Shown one piece after another: positions 1-8,967 of a stretch of DNA of 64,000 nucleotides. Every line of letters begins with the position of its first letter. Positions within the stretch are counted from its first letter, which is position 1. Location: NCBI RefSeq assembly GCF_003337555.1, contig NZ_QPJK01000017.1, forward strand, positions 1 through 64,000, written 5' to 3'. The position numbers and the translations under genes were made by a program. Under the pieces are notes generated by a model, which worked only from the letters and a program-made list of their open reading frames with translations, was not told the DNA's origin and made no database searches. This DNA is from Pseudorhodoferax soli (GTDB lineage Bacteria > Pseudomonadota > Gammaproteobacteria > Burkholderiales > Burkholderiaceae_C).

Positions 1-582
1 CGCGCCAGCGGCGGCCTGGGGCTGGGCCTGTCCATCGTCAAGCACCTGGCCGAGCTGCACGGCGGTGGTGTGGAACTGAGCAGCCCGGGCCTGGATGCCG
101 GCACCACGGCGCGCGTGTGGCTGCCGCTGCAGCCGGCCATGGCCGACGGCGGGCCGGCTCCGGAGACCCAGCCCGGCGCGCTGGACGACGCCGCGCTGGC
201 AGGCCTGAGCGGCCGCCGGGTGCTGGTGGTGGAGGACGACCGCGACGCGGCCGAGATGCTGGAGCACATCCTGGAGGACCGCGGCGCCCAGGTGCGCATC
301 GCGGGCGACCACGACAGCGGGCTGGCGGCGCTGCAGGACGCGCGGCCCGACCTGCTGCTGAGCGACATCGGCCTGCCCGGCAAGGACGGCTATGCGCTGA
401 TCCGCCATTGGCGCGCGCAGGAAAAGCGTGACGGCCAGCCGCGTCTGCCGGCCATCGCGCTCACCGCCTTCGGCCGGCCGGACGACCGCGCCATGGCGCT
501 GGACGCAGGCTTCGACGCGCACGTGGCCAAGCCGTTCGAGCCGCAGCTGCTGCTCAACACGATCCGCCGGCTGCTGGGGTGA
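1..582 (+). CDS. Hybrid sensor histidine kinase/response regulator, C-terminal part
   Basis: The reading frame is open from the first base, so the gene begins upstream of the window. The first visible residues, RASGGLGLGLSIVKHLAELH, are the G2 box and following helix of a HATPase_c domain. After a short linker comes a complete receiver domain (from about base 220) with acidic pocket EDD, the phosphoacceptor Asp in LLSDIGLPG, the Thr in ALTAFG and the Lys in VAKPF. Proteins of this type sense a signal in the missing N-terminal part, autophosphorylate on His and pass phosphate to the attached receiver. No output domain follows the receiver. The target pathway cannot be told from here. Confidence 0.88.
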   Translation, partial: RASGGLGLGLSIVKHLAELHGGGVELSSPGLDAGTTARVWLPLQPAMADGGPAPETQPGALDDAALAGLSGRRVLVVEDDRDAAEMLEHILEDRGAQVRIAGDHDSGLAALQDARPDLLLSDIGLPGKDGYALIRHWRAQEKRDGQPRLPAIALTAFGRPDDRAMALDAGFDAHVAKPFEPQLLLNTIRRLLG

Positions 583-692
583 GCCATGGTCCGCGCGGCG
601 GACTACATGGCACCTGCCTGCGCACCGTCAGCCGCTCTGCGCCGGCCGCGCCAAGCTCGGGCCCATCCCTTTTCCAGACAGGAGTTCCGTCC

Positions 693-2033
693 ATGCCAGC
701 GCCGCAGCATCTTCGCCTCGCCCTTCCCGCCCTCTGCGCGGCCGCCGCCCTGGCCCTGCTCAGTGGCTGCGGCGAGGCCTCGCGGCTGCCCGAGACCGGC
801 GTGGCCGGCTCGGCGCCGCAGCTGCCCGCACCCAGCACCAGCCTGATCCCCACCGTCAAGGTCGCGCCTGTGGAAGGCTGGGCTGCCGACGCGGCGCCCA
901 AGCCCGCGCCCGGCATGACCGTGACGGCCTTTGCGCGCGGGCTCAGCCATCCGCGTTGGATCACCGTGCTGCCCAACGGCGACGTGCTGGTGGCCGAGAG
1001 CAACAAGCCGGCCAACGCGGGCGAAGGCAAGCCGCCATCCTTGCGCGGCTGGGTGCAGGGCCTGTTCATGAAACGCGCCGGCGCGGGCGTGCCCAGCGCC
1101 GACCGCATCACGCTGCTGCGCGATGCCGACGGCGATGGCGTGGCCGAAGTGCGCAGCGTGCTGCTGCAAGGCCTCACCTCGCCCTTCGGCATGGCGCTGG
1201 TGGGCCAGACCCTGTTCATCGCCAACGCCGACGCGGTGGTGAAGCTGCCCTACCAGGTGGGCCAAACCCAGGTCACGGCGCAGCCGACCAAGCTCGTGGA
1301 CCTGCCCGCGAAGATCAACCACCACTGGACCAAGAACCTGATCGCCAGCGCCGACGGCAAGAAGCTCTACGTGACGGTGGGCTCCAACAGCAACATCGGC
1401 GAGAACGGCCTGGAGAACGAGGAAGGCCGCGCCGCCATCTGGGAGGTGGACGCCGAGACCGGCCAGCACCGCGTCTACGCCTCGGGCCTGCGCAACCCCA
1501 ACGGCATGGCCTGGGAGCCCGGCAGCGGCAAGCTGTGGACCGTGGTGAACGAGCGCGACGAACTCGGCAACGACCTCGTGCCCGACTACCTGACGGCGGT
1601 GGAGGAAGGCGCTTTCTACGGCTGGCCCTGGAGCTACTTCGGCCAGCATGTGGACGAACGCGTGACGCCCGCGCGGCCGGAGATGGTGGCCAAGGCGCGC
1701 GTACCCGACTACGCGCTGGGCGCGCATGTGGCGCCGCTGGGCCTTGCCATGGGCGACAGCAAGGTGCTGGGCGGCAAGTTCGGCACCGGCGCCTTCATCG
1801 GCAACCACGGCTCGTGGAACCGCAAGCCACCGAGCGGCTACAAGGTGGTGTTCGTGTCGTTCGTGGATGGCAAGCCGCAGGGCCTGCCGCGCGACGTGCT
1901 CACCGGCTTCCTGACCGAGGACGGCAAGGCTTTGGGGCGGCCCGTGGGCGTGGCGCTGGACCAGCGTGGAGGATTGCTGGTGGCCGATGACGTGGGGAAC
2001 GCGGTGTGGCGTGTGGGAGCGCCGGGCGGCTGA
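693..2033 (+). CDS. PQQ-dependent sugar dehydrogenase / sorbosone dehydrogenase-like lipoprotein
   Basis: 446 residues. The start at 693 is chosen because GGAG lies 9 bases upstream and because it begins directly with a lipoprotein signal peptide ending in the lipobox LLSGC; longer in-frame starts would bury the signal. The mature part is a beta-propeller of the soluble glucose dehydrogenase / L-sorbosone dehydrogenase type. Visible motifs include GLSHPRWITVLPNGDVLVAE, a Ca-like DADGDGVAEV stretch, INHHW, RNPNGMAW, and a last blade with GVALDQRGGLLVADD. It probably oxidises an aldose or aldehyde at the periplasmic face of a membrane using PQQ; substrate unknown. It stands alone with about 110 featureless bases in front, converging on the TonB receptor. 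Confidence 0.85.
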   Translation: MPAPQHLRLALPALCAAAALALLSGCGEASRLPETGVAGSAPQLPAPSTSLIPTVKVAPVEGWAADAAPKPAPGMTVTAFARGLSHPRWITVLPNGDVLVAESNKPANAGEGKPPSLRGWVQGLFMKRAGAGVPSADRITLLRDADGDGVAEVRSVLLQGLTSPFGMALVGQTLFIANADAVVKLPYQVGQTQVTAQPTKLVDLPAKINHHWTKNLIASADGKKLYVTVGSNSNIGENGLENEEGRAAIWEVDAETGQHRVYASGLRNPNGMAWEPGSGKLWTVVNERDELGNDLVPDYLTAVEEGAFYGWPWSYFGQHVDERVTPARPEMVAKARVPDYALGAHVAPLGLAMGDSKVLGGKFGTGAFIGNHGSWNRKPPSGYKVVFVSFVDGKPQGLPRDVLTGFLTEDGKALGRPVGVALDQRGGLLVADDVGNAVWRVGAPGG

Positions 2034-2054
2034 GCTGCGGCCCGGCTTGCCCCA

Positions 2055-4214
2055 TCAGAAGTCGACCGAAGCGGACAGCATCAGCGTGCGGGGGGCGCCG
2101 ACGGTCACGTAGGTGCTGGTGATCCAGTAGTCGCGGTCGAACACGTTCTCCAGGTTGGCGCGCAGCGTCACGGGCTTGCCGGAGATCCTGGTGGCATAGC
2201 GCGCACCCAGGTCCAGGCGGGTCCAGCTCGGCATGTTCAGCGTGTTGGCGGGGCTCGTGTAGACGCTGGAGGTGTGGATCACGCGGCCGTTGACGCTCAG
2301 GCCGGGCACCCAGGGCGTGTCCCAGTCCAGGCCCAGGTTGAAGGTGCGGTCCGGCACGCCGGGGGCGTTGTTGCCCTGGTTGGCCGGCGCCGTGCGCGTC
2401 AGCTTGGCGTCGTTGAAGGCCATGCTCGCCATGGCCCGCAATCCACGCAGCACCTCGCCGTAGGCCGTCAGTTCCAGCCCGCGGTTGCGTTGCTCGCCGT
2501 CAAAGCTGTAGATGTTGTTCTCGGTGAGCGAAGCAGGCCGCTTGATCTGGTAGAGCGCCACTTGCGTCATCAAGCGGCCCCAATCCACCTTGACGCCCAG
2601 CTCGATCTGCCTGGACTTCTGCGGTGGAAACAGCTGACCTTCGTTGTCCGTGCCTTCGGGCGCCACGCCGCCGCGGACCAAGCCCGCGGTGTAGTTCGTG
2701 TAGATCGACACATTGTTGACGGGCTTCACAACCAAACCGGCCAAAGGCGAGGTCGCACTCCTTTTGTAGGGTGTCGGGTTGGTCCCGAAGGATTCTTGCT
2801 CGATGGTCTGGTCGCGTACGCCGAGGGTCAGCAACACGCGGTCATTCGCAAATGCCATCGTGTCGACCAGCGCAATGCCGTACTGATGGAGTTCGTTGGA
2901 CTTCACCGGCTCGCCGCGCACGCCCACCATGGGGATCAGGGGCGTCGGGTTGTAAATGCTCGATGGCGTGGAGGCCCCGGTGGTGAACAGATTGCCCGCC
3001 TCCTGCTCCAGCAGGTTCACACCCAGCGCGACCGTGTGCTTGACGGAGCCGGTGCTGAAGCGGGTGCGCAGGCCGGCATCGGCAGCGGTGGTCTTGCCGT
3101 AGTAGTCGTACCAGTTGTTGGTCACGGTGAAGCTGCCGTCCTGCCGCAGCCCACCCACAGCGCGCGGAAAGACCTGCTGGTAGTCGACCTCCGAGTAGCC
3201 AACGCCACCCCACACCGTGGTGCGGTCATCGATGTCGTACTCCAGCCGCGTCGACACCAGATCGACGTTGTCCTTCAGGTCCGTTCCCGGATACCAGTTG
3301 CTGCGTGGGGACGGCGGATCGATCGGCCGCGTGACCGTCGAAGCGAAGCTGATCTGAGGCCGGAACTCGACCGTCTTGCCACGGCTGGACATGGCGTCCA
3401 GCGACCAGCGCAGCCCCGACCCCGCATAGTCCAGCCCCAGGGACGCCAGGCCGAGGCGCTGGCGGCCACCGTCCACATTGCCCTCGCCATTGCGCCAGAC
3501 GCCATTGACGCGCACGCCCCATTCGTTGTCTTGGCCAAAGCGGCGGCCCACATCCAGGTGCGTTCCGAACTGCGCTTGGCCCATGTACGTGCCCGTCAGG
3601 CGCGTCAGCGGAATGTCGCCGGCCCGCTTGGTCACGATGTTGATGCCGCCACCGATGTTGCCGGTGGGCGACATGCCGTTGAGGAACGCGCCGGGGCCCT
3701 TCAGCACCTCGACCCGTTCGGTCATCTCCAGCGGGATGCGTGTCGTGGGCGCCAGGCCGTACAGCCCATTGAACCCCACATCACCATTCGGCACCGTGAA
3801 GCCGCGGATCTGGAAGTCGTCGCCGAAGCCACCGCGCGACGTCAGGTTGCGCACCGAAGCATCGTTCATCACCACATCGGCGACCGTCAGTGCCTGCTGG
3901 TTCTGGATCAGCTCGGCCGTGTAGTTCGTCGTGCTGAACGGCACGTTCATGAGGTCGGTCGTGCCCAGGATGCCCAGGCTGCCGCCGCGCGCCAGCTGGC
4001 CCCCCGAATAGGTCTTTTGCAGGTTGCCGATGGCTTCGGCCTGGTCGGACACCGTCACTTCCTTGAGCTGGGCACTGCCGGGCGCGGTCTGCGCCAGGGC
4101 GCCCACTGACGCGATGGCCATGCTGGCCCCGATGCATTGGCGCATCAGTCGCGCAAGCGGAGTGGGCACAAAACGCTGGGCACGGCGGGACGAAAGACCG
4201 GAAATTGAATGCAT
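2055..4214 (-). CDS. TonB-dependent siderophore receptor
   Basis: 719 residues from the ATG at 4214; an ATG at 4262 adds 16 residues, and neither has a good ribosome-binding site. A signal peptide with the hydrophobic run IGASMAIASVGALAQ is followed by a plug domain (LQKTYSGGQLARGGSLGILG; DFQIRGFTVPNGDVGFNGLYG; ERVEVLKGPGAFLNG; GNIGGGINIVTKR) and a 22-strand type barrel ending in the aromatic C-terminus SASVDF. Such receptors bind ferric siderophores outside and import them with energy from TonB-ExbBD. No sigma/anti-sigma pair or inner-membrane uptake genes are adjacent, so it is an orphan receptor. The AT-richer upstream region 4300-4345 probably holds the promoter and an iron-responsive site. 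Confidence 0.93.
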   Translation of the reverse strand: MHSISGLSSRRAQRFVPTPLARLMRQCIGASMAIASVGALAQTAPGSAQLKEVTVSDQAEAIGNLQKTYSGGQLARGGSLGILGTTDLMNVPFSTTNYTAELIQNQQALTVADVVMNDASVRNLTSRGGFGDDFQIRGFTVPNGDVGFNGLYGLAPTTRIPLEMTERVEVLKGPGAFLNGMSPTGNIGGGINIVTKRAGDIPLTRLTGTYMGQAQFGTHLDVGRRFGQDNEWGVRVNGVWRNGEGNVDGGRQRLGLASLGLDYAGSGLRWSLDAMSSRGKTVEFRPQISFASTVTRPIDPPSPRSNWYPGTDLKDNVDLVSTRLEYDIDDRTTVWGGVGYSEVDYQQVFPRAVGGLRQDGSFTVTNNWYDYYGKTTAADAGLRTRFSTGSVKHTVALGVNLLEQEAGNLFTTGASTPSSIYNPTPLIPMVGVRGEPVKSNELHQYGIALVDTMAFANDRVLLTLGVRDQTIEQESFGTNPTPYKRSATSPLAGLVVKPVNNVSIYTNYTAGLVRGGVAPEGTDNEGQLFPPQKSRQIELGVKVDWGRLMTQVALYQIKRPASLTENNIYSFDGEQRNRGLELTAYGEVLRGLRAMASMAFNDAKLTRTAPANQGNNAPGVPDRTFNLGLDWDTPWVPGLSVNGRVIHTSSVYTSPANTLNMPSWTRLDLGARYATRISGKPVTLRANLENVFDRDYWITSTYVTVGAPRTLMLSASVDF

Positions 4215-4310
4215 GGAATGGCGTGCAGAAGATCGGAAACAAGAGGGGTCGAACACGGGCATAGCCGTGCGAAGCCTTGGACGGGCACCAACCCCATGCC
4301 GAGCGGCATA

Positions 4311-4334
4311 GCAATGCGAACTATTCACATTTGC
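4311..4334. promoter_or_regulatory. Candidate iron-responsive operator upstream of TonB receptor
   Basis: A 24-base imperfect palindrome with outer arms GCAA...TTGC and a symmetric AT-containing centre lies in the only AT-rich stretch of the intergenic region, about 100 bases in front of the receptor gene. Fur sites are typically AT-rich palindromes at siderophore receptor promoters. The match to the classical Fur consensus is weak, so this is only a candidate. Confidence 0.25.
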
Positions 4335-4459
4335 AAAAATTCTAACGAGAACTTGCGTGTTTCCCGCCACGAATTCCCGGGCTGGATCACCTGGATGTGG
4401 TGCGTTCGAGACAGCGGACGCTGCCCGCGGAGCGCGCTGAACGGCGCCCGCCCGCCTGC

Positions 4460-4849
4460 TCAGCCCGAGCGCCGCGGCGGCCAGCGCCACCAGGCCCAGG
4501 CCACGGCCAGGCCGAACAGCGTGTAGGCCAGCGTGAACACCCAGGCCGGTGCGTCCCAGTACAGCAGCCGGTGCAGCCAGTGCTGCAGGAAGCCCCCGGC
4601 ATAGCCGCCCTGCCCGGCCGCCACGCGCAGCGCGACCTCCCAGGTGGTCAACGGGCAGGTGATGCCCAGCCAGGCTTCGGTCACCACGAAGCCGATGGCC
4701 GCCAGGTGCAGCAGCCGCAGCCACCAGTGGTTGACCCAGCGCCAGCCGGCCAGGTTGCCGCCGACCACCAGCAGCAGCCCGCCGACCACGAACAGCACGA
4801 TGGCCACGTGCAGCACCAGCACCGCATCGGCCAGCAAAGAAAAGCTCAT
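4460..4849 (-). CDS. DUF2784 family membrane protein
   Basis: 129 residues, four predicted membrane segments (about residues 7-30, 42-62, 80-100, 105-122). The sequence AVLVLHVAIVLFVVGGLL, then WRWVNHWWLRLLHLAAIGFVV and LGITCPLTTWE, is the family signature. Function is unknown. Its ATG overlaps the stop of the EamA exporter gene by four bases (ATGA), so both are translated from one transcript. Confidence 0.85.
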   Translation of the reverse strand: MSFSLLADAVLVLHVAIVLFVVGGLLLVVGGNLAGWRWVNHWWLRLLHLAAIGFVVTEAWLGITCPLTTWEVALRVAAGQGGYAGGFLQHWLHRLLYWDAPAWVFTLAYTLFGLAVAWAWWRWPPRRSG

Positions 4850-5799
4850 GGATGCATCTCGTCCACCGGCGCCGGTGCGCGGTGCGCCGAGATGCACGAC
4901 AGCACGGCCGCCGTCACCAGCACCATGGCGGCCCACTCCCAGGCCGTGGGCCAGCGCGCTTCCCACAGAAAGCCGTAAAGCAGCGCGAACAGCGTCTCGA
5001 ACACCACCATCTGGCCGACCAGCGTGAGCGGCAGCAGCCGGCTGGCCTGGTTCCACAGCGCGTTGCCCAGCACCGAGGCCAGCAGTGCCACGCCGGCCGA
5101 GACGCCGACGAAGCGCCACCAGGCGCCGGCCGGCTGCAGCATGAGATCGGCCAGCACGAAGGCCGGCACGGCCAGCACCAGCGCCTGGGCGCCCGTGACC
5201 ACACCTGTGAGCAGGCTCCAGTCGTGCGCCGACACACCCTGCAGCCGCGCCAGTTGCCGGCTGTTGCCCACCGCATAGCTGGACCACGAGACCAGCGCGC
5301 CGACCGCACAGGCGAAGCCCAGCCAGCGCTGCGCCTGTGGCAGCGCCGACGCGCCCGCGAGCGACTCCCAGGCGATGCAGGCCACGCCAGCCAGGCCCAG
5401 CACCAGGGACGGCGCCAGCCGCCCGAGCGGCACCGCGTTGGCGCCGCGGCTGCCGATCCAGGTCACCGCCACGGGCAGGAAACCGATCACGAGCGAGGTC
5501 ATGGCCATGCCGCCGATCTGCACGCTGCTGGCCAGCAGCACGTAGTACAGGGTGTTGCCCAGCAGGCTGAGCCAGAACAGCGCGCGCCATTCCCGCCCGC
5601 CGACGTGCGGGCGCACGGCGGGCCAGCGCGGCAGCAGCAGCGCCGCGGCGATCAGGCCGTAGGCCAGGTAGCGCGCAGCCGAAAGCTGCAGCGGGTTGAA
5701 TTCAGGCGCCAGCTCGGGCGCGAGGAACACCAGGCCCCAGGCCGCGCCGGCGGCCATGCCGCAGGCCACGCCGAGCCAGGTGCCCGTGGGGGCGTGCAT
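4846..5799 (-). CDS. EamA/DMT family exporter
   Basis: 317 residues with about ten membrane segments in two EamA repeats (first: GVACGMAAGAAWGLVFLAPELAP; second starts near GALVSWSSYAVGN). The start at 5799 has GGAGA seven bases upstream; the longer TTG start at 5823 does not. Members of this drug/metabolite transporter family export amino acids, purines or drugs across the inner membrane; the substrate cannot be read from sequence. It is first in a two-gene operon with the DUF2784 protein. Confidence 0.87.
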   Translation of the reverse strand: MHAPTGTWLGVACGMAAGAAWGLVFLAPELAPEFNPLQLSAARYLAYGLIAAALLLPRWPAVRPHVGGREWRALFWLSLLGNTLYYVLLASSVQIGGMAMTSLVIGFLPVAVTWIGSRGANAVPLGRLAPSLVLGLAGVACIAWESLAGASALPQAQRWLGFACAVGALVSWSSYAVGNSRQLARLQGVSAHDWSLLTGVVTGAQALVLAVPAFVLADLMLQPAGAWWRFVGVSAGVALLASVLGNALWNQASRLLPLTLVGQMVVFETLFALLYGFLWEARWPTAWEWAAMVLVTAAVLSCISAHRAPAPVDEMHP

Positions 5800-5941
5800 G
5801 CGCGGGTCTCCATCGCTGTGCAAAGGCTGCCGAGCTTAGCCGCATGTCGGCGCCGTCCGACAGCAGGTCCCGCCCTGCACTGCCGCCCGCGCGCCGCCAA
5901 CGCCGCCGCGCCGCGCGGTACAGGGGTCGTAGTCTCCAGCC

Positions 5942-8011
5942 ATGCGTGGTTTCTCCCCCGGTCGCGGCACGAAGATCCTGTTGGGCCTGCTCGGCGCCAT
6001 CGTCGTGTTCGTGCTGCTGTTCGACTGGGATTGGCTGCGCGGGCCGCTCAACCGCACCATCAGCGAGAAGACGCAGCGCCGCTTCGACAGTTCGCACCTG
6101 GCGGTGAAGCTGGGCTGGAACCCCGTCATCCGGCTCAAGGACGTGTACTTCGCCAATGCCGACTGGGCCGACGGGACAGGCGACAAGCCCATGGCGCGCA
6201 TCGGCACGCTGGAGTTCTCGGTCTCGCTGCGCGAGCTGTTCGACGGCAAGGTCTTCGTGCCGCGCGTGGCGATGGACCAGGCCGAACTGAATTTCGAGAA
6301 GGCCAAGGACGAGCGCCGCAACTGGGTGCTGGGCGAACCGTCGGAGACCAAGGAGCCGAGCAAGCTGCTCATCTCCAGCCTCTCGGTGCGCCAGGGCAAG
6401 CTGCGCTATGTCGACCGGAGCACCCCGCTCGACATCGGCGTCGACGTCGAAACCTTCGAGCCGGCCGCAGCCGCGAAGGCCGACGATGCCAAGGCCCGTC
6501 CCGACAACGCGCGCTACACCACCCGCTACCGCTTCGCCGGCAGCTACCACGATGCCAAGTTCAGCGGCCAGGCCCAGACCGGCGACGTGCTGAGCTTCCA
6601 GGGCTCCGACGTGCCCTTCCCCATCCAGGGGCGCCTGGTGGCCGGCAGCACGCGGCTGGACGTGGAGGGCACCGTCGCCGATGCGGCCAACATCAGCGGC
6701 ATCGACGTGCGGCTCAACATCGCGGGCAGCACGCTGGCCAACCTCTACCCCTTCCTGCTGCTGCCGCTGCCGGCCTCGCCGCCCTACCAGCTGTCGGGCC
6801 ACCTGAAGCTGGACGGCAACCGCTATTCGATGCAGGACATCCGGGGCCGCATCGGCAAGACCGACGTGGCCGGCGAAGCCGCCTACGTGCAGCGCGAACC
6901 GCGTCCGCTGCTCACCACCACGCTGCACAGCAAGCTGCTGAACCTGCCCGACCTGGGCCCGCTGGTGGGCCTGACCACCAAGGAGACCGCCCAGTCGCGC
7001 CCGCTCACGCAGGCCGAGACGCAGACCCGCGCGAGCGCGCAGGCCCGCGAGAAGCAGAGCAGCGGCGACCGTGCCCTGCCCACGGGCACGGTGCAGGGCG
7101 AGCGGCTGCTGCCCACGGGCAAATTCGAAGGTGGGCGTTTCAAGGCCATCGACGCCGAGGCCGACCTGCGCGTGGACCGCATCGATGCGCCCGACTTCAT
7201 CGCGCTGCAGAACCTGCGCGTGAAGCTGGACCTGAAAGACGCCGTGCTGCGCCTGGACCCGTTCGACGTGGACCTGGCCGACGGCGAGATCCGCTCCGTG
7301 CTGCGCCTGGATGCGCAGCAACCCACCCTGCGCGCGAACGTGGACCTCACCGCGCGCCGGCTCAAGCTGGCGCGGCTGGTGCCGCCCTCGCCGCGGCTGG
7401 CGCCGTCCAGCGGCGCCATGGGGGCGCGCATCAAGCTCAGCGCCAGCGGCAACTCCATCGCCGACCTGGCGGCCAAGGCCGACGGCCAGGTGCAGGCCGC
7501 GCTGTCGCGGGGCCAGGTGTCGAACCTGCTCGATGCCGTGTCGGGCCTGAACGGCGGCAAGATCATCACGCTGCTGATGGGCGGCGACAAGCCCATCCCG
7601 ATCAACTGCGGCGCGGTGTCGTTCGACGTCAAGGACGGCCAGGGCAAGTCGGAGGTGTTCGTCGTCGACACGGCCGACACGCGCATCGAGGGCGACGGCA
7701 CCTTCGACCTGGACCACGAGCGCTTCGACCTGACCATCGCACCCAAGCCCAAGCGCGCCGGCATCCTGTCGCTGCGCACCCCCGTGCGGGTGTACGGCAG
7801 CCTGCGCTCGCCCGACTACGAACTCGACAAGGCCGGCCTGGCCCTGCGCGGCGGGGGCGCCGTGGCGCTGGCCCTGGTCAACCCGCTGGCCGCCCTGCTA
7901 CCCTTGATCGAGACCGGTCCCGGCGAAGACACCAACTGCCAGCAGCTGCTGGCCACCGCCGGCCCGGCTGCCAAGGCCGCCACCCCGTCCCCCACGCGAT
8001 CCAGACCATGA
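5942..8011 (+). CDS. AsmA family protein
   Basis: 689 residues. There is one N-terminal membrane anchor (residues 10-27, KILLGLLGAIVVFVLLF), then a long periplasmic region of repeating beta segments typical of AsmA/TamB-like chorein-type proteins, with the AsmA signature region KLGWNPVIRLKDVYFANADW near the N-terminus and the AsmA_2 C-terminal part (NGGKIITLLMGGDKPIPINCGAVSFDVKDG). Family members are thought to carry phospholipids between inner and outer membranes. A stretch near residues 360-390 (ETQTRASAQAREKQSSG) looks like a flexible linker. Its stop codon overlaps the start of the yihY-like gene (ATGA), so the two are co-translated. Confidence 0.9.
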   Translation: MRGFSPGRGTKILLGLLGAIVVFVLLFDWDWLRGPLNRTISEKTQRRFDSSHLAVKLGWNPVIRLKDVYFANADWADGTGDKPMARIGTLEFSVSLRELFDGKVFVPRVAMDQAELNFEKAKDERRNWVLGEPSETKEPSKLLISSLSVRQGKLRYVDRSTPLDIGVDVETFEPAAAAKADDAKARPDNARYTTRYRFAGSYHDAKFSGQAQTGDVLSFQGSDVPFPIQGRLVAGSTRLDVEGTVADAANISGIDVRLNIAGSTLANLYPFLLLPLPASPPYQLSGHLKLDGNRYSMQDIRGRIGKTDVAGEAAYVQREPRPLLTTTLHSKLLNLPDLGPLVGLTTKETAQSRPLTQAETQTRASAQAREKQSSGDRALPTGTVQGERLLPTGKFEGGRFKAIDAEADLRVDRIDAPDFIALQNLRVKLDLKDAVLRLDPFDVDLADGEIRSVLRLDAQQPTLRANVDLTARRLKLARLVPPSPRLAPSSGAMGARIKLSASGNSIADLAAKADGQVQAALSRGQVSNLLDAVSGLNGGKIITLLMGGDKPIPINCGAVSFDVKDGQGKSEVFVVDTADTRIEGDGTFDLDHERFDLTIAPKPKRAGILSLRTPVRVYGSLRSPDYELDKAGLALRGGGAVALALVNPLAALLPLIETGPGEDTNCQQLLATAGPAAKAATPSPTRSRP

Positions 8012-8967
8012 GCACCCTGCCCCCCACTTCCGCCGCAGCGCAGCGCCATGTGCCGGACCGTCCCGTCCTGCCCACATTCAAGCAATGGCTGGCGCTGTGC
8101 AAGCAGGCCGTGCAATCATGGTCCGACGACTACGCGCCCAGCATGGGGGCCGCGCTGTCCTACTACAGCGTGTTCTCGATGGCGCCGCTGCTGCTGATCG
8201 TGATCTCGGTGGCCGGCCTGGTGTTCGGCGAGGAAGCCGCGCGCGGCGAGCTGTTCGGCCAGTTGGCCGGCCTCATGGGCGCGGACGCGGCCAAGACGCT
8301 GGAGACACTGCTGGCCAGCGTGAACAAGCCGGCGCAGGGCATCGTCTCCACGCTGATCGGGTTGGGCGTGCTGCTGATCGGCGCCACCACCGTCTTCGGC
8401 GAGCTGCAGAACGCGCTGGACCGCATCTGGCGCGCGCCCGCACGCAACACCGGCGGCGGCCTGTGGAATCTGCTGCACACGCGGCTGCTCTCCTTCGGCA
8501 TGGTGCTGGGCATCGCCTTCCTGCTGATGGTCTCGCTGGTGCTGGGCGCCGTGGTCTCGGCACTGGGCAAGTGGTGGGGCGATGCCTTCGTCGGCTGGGA
8601 GATCGCGGCCCAGCTCATCAACATCGTGCTGGGCTTCGCGTTGACCACCGGCGTGTTCGCGATGATCTACAAGATCATGCCGCGCGTGCATGTGCGCTGG
8701 TACGACGTGTGGATCGGCGCGGCCGCCACGGCGCTGCTGTTCACGCTGGGCCGCTTCCTGATCGGGCTGTACATCGGCAAGAGCGGCGTGGCCTCCAGCT
8801 TCGGCGCGGCCGGCTCGCTGATCGTGATCTTCGTCTGGGTCTACTACTCGGCCCAGGTGTTCCTGATGGGCGCCGAGTTCACCTGGCTGTACGCCAAGCA
8901 GTACGGCTCGATGCGGCACCTGCCGGGCTCGGCCACGGCGCCCGCGCCCACCACGGTCAACGGTTAG
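8008..8967 (+). CDS. yihY: YihY/virulence factor BrkB family membrane protein
   Basis: 319 residues with six membrane segments and the family core PSMGAALSYYSVFSMAPLLL, GATTVFGELQNALDRIWR and SSFGAAGSLIVIFVWVYYSAQVFLMGAEFTWLYA. The family was once called ribonuclease BN but is an inner-membrane protein of unsettled function. It begins inside the stop of the asmA-like gene. The end overlaps the convergent gene on the other strand: the four bases TTAG at 8964-8967 supply the stop of both. Confidence 0.92.
   Translation: MSTLPPTSAAAQRHVPDRPVLPTFKQWLALCKQAVQSWSDDYAPSMGAALSYYSVFSMAPLLLIVISVAGLVFGEEAARGELFGQLAGLMGADAAKTLETLLASVNKPAQGIVSTLIGLGVLLIGATTVFGELQNALDRIWRAPARNTGGGLWNLLHTRLLSFGMVLGIAFLLMVSLVLGAVVSALGKWWGDAFVGWEIAAQLINIVLGFALTTGVFAMIYKIMPRVHVRWYDVWIGAAATALLFTLGRFLIGLYIGKSGVASSFGAAGSLIVIFVWVYYSAQVFLMGAEFTWLYAKQYGSMRHLPGSATAPAPTTVNG

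Noticed and set aside
4852-8007. A long plus-strand frame leading into yihY
   Set aside because: It runs through the EamA gene on the opposite strand and the asmA-like gene in another frame; only the part from 8008 (yihY) has protein-like composition and a start overlapping asmA.
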